Assembly (NCBI GenBank): GCA_001768965.1 | Contig: MEMY01000019.1 | Coordinates: 1 to 5,724, forward strand | Length of the DNA stretch: 5,724 nucleotides | Direction of reading: 5' to 3' | Origin: an archaeon RBG_16_50_20 | Lineage (GTDB): Archaea; Thermoproteota; Bathyarchaeia; 40CM-2-53-6 | Part shown: one piece after another, positions 1 through 4,639 of the stretch | Numbering within the stretch: position 1 is the stretch's first letter | How the letters are laid out: each line of letters opens with the position of its first letter | Translations under genes and position numbers: made by a program | The notes under the pieces: generated by a model | Told to the model about the DNA's origin: nothing | The model's database searches: none | Seen by the model: the letters and a program-made list of their open reading frames with translations, nothing else

Positions 1-181
1 AGCCGCTTACCAGAAAGGCACTCCGATAGTGGCTGTGAAGCGGACGGGGGGTGTGGCAGATCGGATCATCGATAATTACCTTGACGACAGGAAGACTACG
101 GTCATCATTGGAGAGGAGACTGCTGAGAAAGCCGTGACCCGCGCCCTGTCCATCCTCGCCTCATATTCGCCTCCTAAATAG
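1..181 (+). CDS. C-terminal fragment of a probable SLOG/LOG-like (TIGR00725-type) nucleotide-binding protein
   Basis: Partial gene; its start lies before the window. The frame beginning at base 2 gives 59 residues and ends with TAG at 179-181. Visible motifs are GTPIVAVKRTGGVADRI, then a YLDDRK stretch, a short strand TVIIG, and EETAEKAVTRAL. The order 'G-x-P-hydrophobic strand, GGVAD, D-R, strand, G-E-E-T-x-E-x-A-V' matches, from memory, the C-terminal end of the TIGR00725 family. These are Rossmann-like proteins related to the LOG/'lysine decarboxylase' (SLOG) superfamily and are thought to bind nucleotides or nucleotide-derived ligands. The usual family glycine in 'KGTGG' appears here as Arg (KRTGG). 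The catalytic or ligand-binding N-terminal part is outside the window, so neither substrate nor activity can be judged. The gene ends 83 nt before the next one, with no obvious terminator between them. Confidence 0.6.
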   Translation, partial: AAYQKGTPIVAVKRTGGVADRIIDNYLDDRKTTVIIGEETAEKAVTRALSILASYSPPK

Positions 182-215
182 ATTACGAATTCTCCATAGA
201 CTACTGAGAAAGATG

Positions 216-231
216 CTATAACCGTAAATAC
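216..231 (+). promoter_or_regulatory. Possible archaeal TATA region for the membrane-protein pair
   Basis: A/T-rich segment containing CTATAA (216-221) and GTAAATAC (224-231) in the 83-nt gap before the ATG at 265. A TATA box here would place transcription start at roughly 244-256, leaving a short 5' leader of 10-20 nt that includes the purine-rich GAAGGTTTGAG just before the ATG. Neither element is a strong consensus match, so the call is tentative. Confidence 0.3.
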
Positions 232-264
232 TTCGCAACAAGCCTCACTTGAAGGTTTGAGAAA

Positions 265-861
265 ATGGCAGAAAAATCAACAAGATCAATCGGCGATCCA
301 TCACCCATCGTAACCGTGGTTACTTGGGCCGCTGTAAGCCTCTTCCTCATCCTCGTAGCATTATTGACTGCACCCGTCAGCGAGTTTTTCGGAGGTAGCT
401 CACTGGCTATCATAGGCGCAACGCATGGGCTACTCGCCACTCTAGGTGTGGTCGTAGGCACCGTCGCCTCCTACCTAGGATATCGTCTCTTCACCGGGAA
501 GATCAAGGCTTTCGGTGATCTGAAAATCCTCGCGGCAGTCTCCACTCTGATCGCGGCAGCCACGGTAGTCTTCGGAAACTGGATCTATATAGCCTACCGA
601 GCGCCTGGCGGTCCGCGAGCGTTCTTCATGGAAAACAATCCTGAAATTCACGAAGTCTTCTTTGAGTTCAAGGAATTCATTGCGCTCTTTCCGATCCCCC
701 TAGCGGTTGCCACAACTTACGTCATTTGGCGCTACGGAGACCAGCTGATCGAGAACAAGGCACTGCGAACTTGGGTTGGTATTGCTTTCGCCGTGGCGTG
801 GGCGGGCTTGATGATCGCCTACCTGCTTGGTGCGGGGATAACTAAGCTGAGGAGCGTGTAA
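265..861 (+). CDS. Unrecognised five-helix membrane protein, first gene of a two-gene module
   Basis: 198 residues; no family recognised. Predicted membrane segments are at about residues 15-36, 47-73, 86-108, 131-156 and 169-190. By the positive-inside rule the N-terminus and the loops at 74-85 and 157-168 face the cytoplasm. The loops at 37-46 and 109-130 face outside. The outer loop before helix 4 is the most distinctive part: it reads APGGPRAFFMENNPEIHE and continues as VFFEFKEF into the membrane. There are only two histidines: H54 near the outer end of helix 2 and H129 just before helix 4. Both should sit near the outer leaflet, so they could be axial ligands of a heme or part of a metal or quinone site; this is inference only. 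The ATG at 265 follows a weak purine-rich leader and no better start is seen. The stop is 3 nt before the next ATG, so the two genes are almost certainly co-transcribed and their products may form one complex. Confidence 0.75.
   Translation: MAEKSTRSIGDPSPIVTVVTWAAVSLFLILVALLTAPVSEFFGGSSLAIIGATHGLLATLGVVVGTVASYLGYRLFTGKIKAFGDLKILAAVSTLIAAATVVFGNWIYIAYRAPGGPRAFFMENNPEIHEVFFEFKEFIALFPIPLAVATTYVIWRYGDQLIENKALRTWVGIAFAVAWAGLMIAYLLGAGITKLRSV
849..854 (+). promoter_or_regulatory. Ribosome binding site for the second membrane-protein gene
   Basis: GAGGAG lies inside the last codons of the 198-residue gene, ten bases before the ATG at 865. It supports that ATG as the start and suggests translation of the second protein on the same message as the first. 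Confidence 0.5.
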
Positions 862-864
862 ATT

Positions 865-1212
865 ATGGACAAGAAACCTAACGGCGCCGCCGTTGCAGCT
901 TACATCTCAGCCATGCTAGGCTTGCTTGTCATGGGCACTGTTCACACAATGACAGGCGCTTCAGCTAGCTTCTCCACGTGGGTTCTGTCCATAGGAAAGC
1001 TATGGATCCCGAACGCGCAGGGAATCGGACCGTACAGCGGGAAGGAGACCTTTCTACTGGTGGCGTGGATACTTAGCTGGGCGGTGCTTCATATGCTGTT
1101 GCGAAAGCGCGACGTTAAACTGGCCGTGCCCGTCGTCGTCTTTGTCGTGGGCATGGCACTGGCAACGCTATTCGTCTACACGCCTTTTATAGACTTCATA
1201 CTTGGCAAGTAG
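865..1212 (+). CDS. Unrecognised small three-helix membrane protein, second gene of the module
   Basis: 115 residues with predicted membrane segments at about 8-30, 62-79 and 85-106. The short N-terminus MDKKPNGAA and the basic loop LRKRDVK (79-85) suggest both are cytoplasmic. The 31-61 loop (containing WIPNAQGIGPYSGKET) would then be outside. Its two histidines are H27, at the outer end of helix 1, and H76, near the inner end of helix 2. The 'PNGAA' start, the 'GP-x-SGK' turn and the W-x-L-H end of helix 2 look, from memory, like a small membrane protein seen in other bacteria and archaea, but I cannot name a function or family. The gene follows the 198-residue membrane protein by 3 nt and is followed by a T-rich tract, so the two appear to form a complete bicistronic unit. 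A role as accessory subunits of a membrane redox or transport complex is a guess. Confidence 0.75.
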   Translation: MDKKPNGAAVAAYISAMLGLLVMGTVHTMTGASASFSTWVLSIGKLWIPNAQGIGPYSGKETFLLVAWILSWAVLHMLLRKRDVKLAVPVVVFVVGMALATLFVYTPFIDFILGK

Positions 1213-1220
1213 CCACCTAC

Positions 1221-1248
1221 CTCTTTCCCTTTTTCCTCGTTCTTTTGC
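1221..1248 (+). terminator. T-rich archaeal-type terminator after the membrane-protein pair
   Basis: Starting 8 bases after the stop codon is a pyrimidine-rich tract with T runs of three to five (TTT, TTTTT, TTTT) and no stable hairpin. Archaeal RNA polymerase terminates at such U-rich tracts without a stem-loop. Its position, followed at once by a TATA-like box, fits the end of one transcription unit and the beginning of another. Confidence 0.5.
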
Positions 1249-1253
1249 CAATG

Positions 1254-1261
1254 CTATTTTA
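1254..1261 (+). promoter_or_regulatory. TATA-like box for the metallopeptidase gene
   Basis: CTATTTTA, centred at about 1258. Archaeal transcription usually starts about 26 nt after the TATA centre, i.e. near 1284-1286, where an in-frame ATG lies (1286). This geometry suggests a leaderless or nearly leaderless message and is the main reason for preferring that start codon. Confidence 0.4.
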
Positions 1262-1285
1262 GATGCTGGCATGGCATTTCGTTTC

Positions 1286-1684
1286 ATGCGCTTCCGCTAT
1301 GAACGGGCCCCGGATGTCCTCGAATCGACACTACGTATAATCGACAAACTAGATCTGAAGCACATACCCAAGAATCGAGTCTACTGTTACCGAAGCTACG
1401 GATCTAAGGCTGGTAACGTAATTGCACGGATTCATTCATTACCACGCATTTGGCAGCAGGCACTCAGCGAACCAGCCTACTACGCAATCGAAGTCCTCTC
1501 TGAGCAGTACGACTCTCTGCCCATAGAGGAAAGGGAGAAGACGCTCATCCATGAGCTTCTTCACATACCCAACGCTTTTGGCGGTGGCTTTCGGCATCAC
1601 AAGAACTGGGTAACTCGACGGCGCGTTGAGGCGCTTCATAGGGCACTGAGGGAATCAGGAGCCTATGATAGAGCGGACCCGTGA
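1286..1684 (+). CDS. Small predicted zinc metallopeptidase (COG4900-like, HExxH)
   Basis: 132 residues from the ATG at 1286. The centre carries a zinc-peptidase signature: IHELLHIP (HExxH at residues 89-93, bases 1550-1564), then FGGGFRHH, where H104 or H105 is the likely third ligand and E90 the catalytic base. Other conserved-looking parts are YERAPDV at the start, a YRSYGSKAGNVIARIHSLPRIWQ block, and YYAIEVLSEQYDSL before the active site. The arrangement matches the small predicted metallopeptidases of COG4900, related to phage-type putative metallopeptidases; their substrates are unknown. No signal peptide or membrane helix is seen in this version, so it is probably cytoplasmic. The frame stays open back to a TTG at 1202 (160 residues), but that start overlaps the previous gene, lies before the T-rich tract and TATA box, and adds residues unlike the family; an ATG at 1271 is also possible. 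The 3' end overlaps the convergent DedA gene by 30 bases. Confidence 0.8.
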   Translation: MRFRYERAPDVLESTLRIIDKLDLKHIPKNRVYCYRSYGSKAGNVIARIHSLPRIWQQALSEPAYYAIEVLSEQYDSLPIEEREKTLIHELLHIPNAFGGGFRHHKNWVTRRRVEALHRALRESGAYDRADP

Positions 1685-2437
1685 TTTCGCCGCGTCACTA
1701 TGTAGGCGACCCTTTCCAGTACGTAGTCTCCAACCTACCCAAGCTACAAACAGGATCAGCAGAGCGTAGACGACGAGGTTGATGTATCGAAAAGCTTCGA
1801 CTACCGCGTCCCATGAAGCGCCAAGCCACCAACCGAGGTAGATCAGAGTAAAATTCCAAGGTAGGCATCCTGCAAGCGTGTAGATTCCGAACTTGAGTCT
1901 GTTCATTCGGTAAAGTCCTGCTGGAAATGAAATTAGTACTCTTGCTGCCGGCACCAGACGGAAAACAGCCACAGCTACAGGGCCATAATGTTTGAACCAG
2001 GTTTCAGCCCTCCGAAGATGCTTCTCCTTGACGAATGGAACCCCGGATTTGTTTGTCAATAGGCGTTTCCCAAGCTTCAAGCCCAAGTAATAGTCTACAT
2101 ACGAACCGATAATTGCCGCAATTGTAGTAAGCAGGACCACGGTCCAGAAATCCAAGGTTCCAGTGTAGACCAAGTAACCTGCAAAAGGCAGGATTATCTC
2201 ACTTGGAATGGGAAAAGCCGCAGCCTCTGCCAACATCAGGAGGAAAATTCCAGTATATCCAGCCTCCGAAGCGAAGGTTATCGCACGTTTGGGTAGATTC
2301 GTAAAGATCGAGATCATCCCTTCCGTGCCTCCTTGAACATTTGTCTCAGCCAGATCCTCAATATAGTTCAAGGAAACGAAAACGACTGGGAAGGTCAATA
2401 GGAGCGCAATCAGAAGGTTATGAACCCAGCGTCTCAT
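1655..2437 (-). CDS. DedA/VTT-family membrane protein (SNARE-associated-like)
   Basis: 260 residues. The VTT/DedA core runs from about residue 58 to 208: EAAAFPIPSEIILPFAGYL (re-entrant segment, residues 71-89), GSYVDYYLGLKLG (111-123), then HYGPVAVAVFRLVPAARV and FPAGLYRMNRLKFG, ending in LPWNFTLIYLGWWLG. Arg160 and Arg166 have the same six-residue spacing as the essential pair in E. coli YqjA/YghB, and Glu71 and Glu80 probably correspond to the essential acidic pair there. Bacterial relatives are known or proposed to flip polyprenyl-phosphate or phospholipid carriers and to support membrane potential and envelope integrity. In an archaeon a dolichyl/polyprenyl-phosphate or archaeal lipid substrate would be the analogous guess. 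Extra membrane segments lie at about 8-24 and 216-237; the tail is basic. The ATG follows GGGATGGATGA, a weak ribosome site. It lies 63 nt after the propeller gene on the same strand and could be read through from it. Confidence 0.88.
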   Translation of the reverse strand: MRRWVHNLLIALLLTFPVVFVSLNYIEDLAETNVQGGTEGMISIFTNLPKRAITFASEAGYTGIFLLMLAEAAAFPIPSEIILPFAGYLVYTGTLDFWTVVLLTTIAAIIGSYVDYYLGLKLGKRLLTNKSGVPFVKEKHLRRAETWFKHYGPVAVAVFRLVPAARVLISFPAGLYRMNRLKFGIYTLAGCLPWNFTLIYLGWWLGASWDAVVEAFRYINLVVYALLILFVAWVGWRLRTGKGRLHSDAAKSRVRSIIGS

Positions 2438-2448
2438 TCATCCATCCC

Positions 2449-2506
2449 AGCTAATCGTAATGATTTCGTGTTGAGAGGAGCATGCGACTAATTTCCTCGA
2501 TTAGCT
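2449..2506. repeat. 9-bp perfect inverted repeat at the end of the propeller gene
   Basis: AGCTAATCG at 2449-2457 and its exact reverse complement CGATTAGCT at 2498-2506 are separated by 40 bases. The right arm covers the stop codon of the repeat-protein gene (2501-2503 on the plus strand) and the left arm lies 11 bases upstream of the DedA ATG. A smaller CTAAT/ATTAG pair (2488-2492, 2500-2504) nests in the right arm. It could form an RNA stem in the intercistronic message, bind a regulator, or be chance. Confidence 0.45.
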
Positions 2507-4450
2507 CTTCTTGGTTGTTCTCTTTCGAATCCTCGAGACAACGGTTAGGGTCCCGATGAGCGTAGCGATCATCAGGAGTTCCGTTGTGTGTACTTCTGGA
2601 ATTGCATTGATCATCTGAGGAACTTGGAGAATTGTTCCTTGGCTACCTGACGCGGGAGCGTCGCCAACAATTAGACCAAAGCTGGTTGAGACCATGTAGA
2701 TTGAGTTCAGATCAGGTGTTCCTGCAATGGGAGAGGAAGGCGACACGGGATACCAGCTGATGCCGGTCCATTGAAGTATTGTGGCGGAATCACCTACCGC
2801 CCAAGCTTCTTGCGGGTTTACTTGTACAACTGAATTCAGATTGGTTGACACAAGATCAGGTACGCTCAGCCAAATGGTTCCATCGTAGTGTAGGATTGTA
2901 CCTCCTGCCCCAACTGCCCAGCCATGAGTTGAATCCGAGAGAGTAACCGAGTTCAATTGAGCTCCGGTAGGGCCTGCTAACCTGAGCCACTGCCCGTTGA
3001 TCGCTTGGTACCTGAGCAGTTCTCCCCCATCCCCTACGGCCCAGCCATCAGAATCCCCCCCGATCATGTAGAGGCTCCGCAGTGTCTTCGTGGTCGGAGA
3101 TGCCATGGAACCCCACGCTCCTCCTGAATATCGAAGGATCACGCCATTGCTTCCCACAGCCCATCCGTTGTTCGAATCTATCATGAAGACTGAGCGCAAA
3201 ATTACGCCACTGGTCGGTGAAGGAACCTGATTCCAACTTCCTCCCGCGTAGTGGAGTATCAGAGGGTTCCCTGCAAAAGCTCCCACTGCCCAACCATCTG
3301 ACGGATTAACCATGAACACAGAGTACAAGTCTCCGGCTGGACCGGAGACAGTTCCGCGAGTGAATGATGCTCCGTTCCAGTGAACGACAACAGGTTCACC
3401 GCTCCCTGAACCGCAACCGCCTGTTGAGCAACCAACTATCCATCCATCACTGCTACTCGTTAGATAGACTGACTTGAAGGTCGCTGAGGGCGCTCCTTGA
3501 GGAGTTTGGGCGCCCAAGGTAACGATTGTCCCAAGATCACCGACAGCCCATCCGACTCCGCCAGAGAAGTAGACCGCGTTCAAGTTCTGATTCGTTGCGA
3601 GAAAGTTCGGGGGGAGAGCTGCCCATATTCCACCTGAGAAATGCAAGACTGTGCCGGCAGTTCCGACGGCCCAACCTTCAGATTGACTCAACATGAAGAC
3701 CGATCTCAGATCTTGACCTGCGGCTCCTGGTGACACAGGACCACTCCATGACCCTGAGCTGTAATGGTAGATCACTCCCCCGTTTCCAACTGCCCATCCT
3801 TCATTTGCGTTTAACATGAAAACAGAGTTCAAAGTAGTGCCGACCGCTGAATACAACGTCCACCCGCCTGACGTGTAGTGGTAGATTATTCCGCCCGCTC
3901 CAACCGCCCAACCTTCAGTCGAACTTATCATGAAAACCGAATTGAGCCCCGCTGCAGCTGATGACACCGAATTCCAACCACCTCCGAGATTAGCAACCCC
4001 AGACCAATGCCAAAACGCACCCGAAACGGAGTCAACAGCCCAAGCATCGCTGGAACTTATCGCAGACACCGAAGCAAGTTTCTGAGCTGCTGGCGGAGAG
4101 AGCCCAGCGCTTGCGCTCGACCAAGTGACATCGCTACGATAAATCGCGACTGGAGTCCCACCACTGCCACCTACAGCGAAGCCCGCGTTCGAAGTAGGTG
4201 CGTTCGGTGCGCCGAAGGAAACTCCGAACAGGTCCGACGTTGTTCCAGAAGCAATTACACTCCAGAAAGAACCATCAAAATGGAGAACAGTCCCACCGTT
4301 ACCCACGGCCCAACCATTACTTGGACTGAGGATCACCAAGCCGTTGAGGTTGCTTGTGGTGGGCGGAGATGCATGCACTTGCGTCATAGAGCCTAGATAT
4401 CCCGCAAAAGCGAACATGACTAGGAAAATGGCGAGAATGCTTGCCCGCAA
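2501..4450 (-). CDS. Secreted, membrane-anchored 14-repeat (GWAVG) beta-propeller-like surface protein
   Basis: 649 residues. A signal peptide occupies about 1-27 (hydrophobic core ILAIFLVMFAFAGYLG, likely cut after VHA). The body is 14 imperfect repeats of 36-50 residues, each with a core like '(E/D)GWAVG-x-GG-x-I-x-HY-x-G-x-W' followed by 'LNSVFM'. Core motifs fall near residues 46, 90, 136, 180, 218, 259, 300, 336, 386, 429, 469, 510, 549 and 592. This pattern resembles YCF48/BNR-type beta-propeller blades, and 14 blades would fit two seven-bladed propellers. The C-terminus has IPEV, a hydrophobic helix (about 624-638) and the basic tail RIRKRTTKKS, resembling archaeosortase-type sorting signals. 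The protein is probably displayed on the cell surface for binding; no catalytic residues are evident. The only cysteines are C341 and C346, in unit 8. The start is TTG at 4450, chosen because a stop lies two codons upstream in frame and GGAGG precedes it; the next in-frame ATG (residue 12) would cut into the signal peptide. Confidence 0.85.
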   Translation of the reverse strand: MRASILAIFLVMFAFAGYLGSMTQVHASPPTTSNLNGLVILSPSNGWAVGNGGTVLHFDGSFWSVIASGTTSDLFGVSFGAPNAPTSNAGFAVGGSGGTPVAIYRSDVTWSSASAGLSPPAAQKLASVSAISSSDAWAVDSVSGAFWHWSGVANLGGGWNSVSSAAAGLNSVFMISSTEGWAVGAGGIIYHYTSGGWTLYSAVGTTLNSVFMLNANEGWAVGNGGVIYHYSSGSWSGPVSPGAAGQDLRSVFMLSQSEGWAVGTAGTVLHFSGGIWAALPPNFLATNQNLNAVYFSGGVGWAVGDLGTIVTLGAQTPQGAPSATFKSVYLTSSSDGWIVGCSTGGCGSGSGEPVVVHWNGASFTRGTVSGPAGDLYSVFMVNPSDGWAVGAFAGNPLILHYAGGSWNQVPSPTSGVILRSVFMIDSNNGWAVGSNGVILRYSGGAWGSMASPTTKTLRSLYMIGGDSDGWAVGDGGELLRYQAINGQWLRLAGPTGAQLNSVTLSDSTHGWAVGAGGTILHYDGTIWLSVPDLVSTNLNSVVQVNPQEAWAVGDSATILQWTGISWYPVSPSSPIAGTPDLNSIYMVSTSFGLIVGDAPASGSQGTILQVPQMINAIPEVHTTELLMIATLIGTLTVVSRIRKRTTKKS

Positions 4451-4461
4451 CTCACATTAAG

Positions 4462-4466
4462 CCTCC
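4462..4466 (-). promoter_or_regulatory. Strong ribosome binding site before the propeller gene, with an ATG-TGA start-stop
   Basis: On the minus strand the order is GAGAGGAGG, CTTA, ATGTGA, G, TTG. The GGAGG core is four bases before an ATG (4457-4455) that is closed at once by TGA (4454-4452), and eleven bases before the TTG (4450-4448) that opens the long frame. The site is ideally placed for the ATG and rather far for the TTG. Confidence 0.6.
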
Positions 4467-4481
4467 TCTCTAGTTGAATGG

Positions 4482-4497
4482 ATTGATGCTTATCAAT
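4482..4497. repeat. Short inverted repeat (ATTGAT-4-ATCAAT) in the propeller-gene promoter region
   Basis: ATTGAT (4482-4487) and ATCAAT (4492-4497) are perfect inverted arms around a GCTT spacer. They overlap the A/T-rich stretch read on the minus strand as ATAATTGATAAG, the best TATA candidate for the repeat-protein gene, 30-50 nt before its start. A dimeric regulator could bind here and block TBP, but a six-base palindrome in A/T-rich DNA can also arise by chance. Confidence 0.35.
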
Positions 4498-4607
4498 TAT
4501 CGGAGAGAACGTATCCCTGTATCATTGGGGCGCGGAATTGGCAGACTCCTAGATTTGCGCGCGATACGGAGCAATGCTATTCTCTGTTTCTGTGGTCTCT
4601 GAAATCA

Positions 4608-4615
4608 TTGATATG
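4608..4615 (+). promoter_or_regulatory. TATA-like box for enolase
   Basis: TTGATATG, preceded by the purine-rich GAAATCA that could serve as a BRE. Its centre is about 28 nt before the ATG at 4640, the distance expected for an archaeal leaderless transcript. No Shine-Dalgarno sequence is seen before the enolase start, which agrees with leaderless translation. Confidence 0.35.
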
Positions 4616-4639
4616 GGAGACTCTTTTCACGTACCACAG

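Noticed and set aside
216..461. Minus-strand open frame across the start of the first membrane-protein gene
   Set aside because: It overlaps the likely promoter and coding sequence of a convincing membrane protein on the other strand and has no recognisable domain.
1439..1639. Minus-strand open frame opposite the metallopeptidase
   Set aside because: It mirrors the conserved HExxH region of the plus-strand gene, and its own product shows no motif.
2459..2467. The 9-mer GAAATCATT occurs upstream of both the DedA gene (minus strand, 2459-2467) and enolase (plus strand, 4601-4609)
   Set aside because: A shared 9-mer is expected by chance in a window this size, and the distances to the two start codons differ (21 versus 30 nt), so a common operator is not supported.
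3048..3293. A second minus-strand open frame inside the propeller gene
   Set aside because: It is an out-of-frame reading of the repeat units, kept open by the regular repeat sequence; it has no family features of its own.
4007..4396. A 129-residue open frame on the plus strand opposite the start of the propeller gene
   Set aside because: It is antisense to a clear signal-peptide and repeat-protein gene, its sequence is rich in Arg, Cys and Ser with no domain pattern, and no ribosome site precedes it.
2501..4450. Photosystem II assembly factor (Ycf48/HCF136) as the identity of the repeat protein
   Set aside because: The resemblance is to the repeat type only. The signal peptide, 14 units, archaeal-type C-terminal anchor and absence of any photosynthesis genes argue against that role.
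2501..4450. The regular repeats considered as a CRISPR array or a satellite DNA
   Set aside because: The periodicity is at the protein level (about 41 codons with diverged DNA) inside one long open frame; there are no identical short repeats separated by unique spacers.
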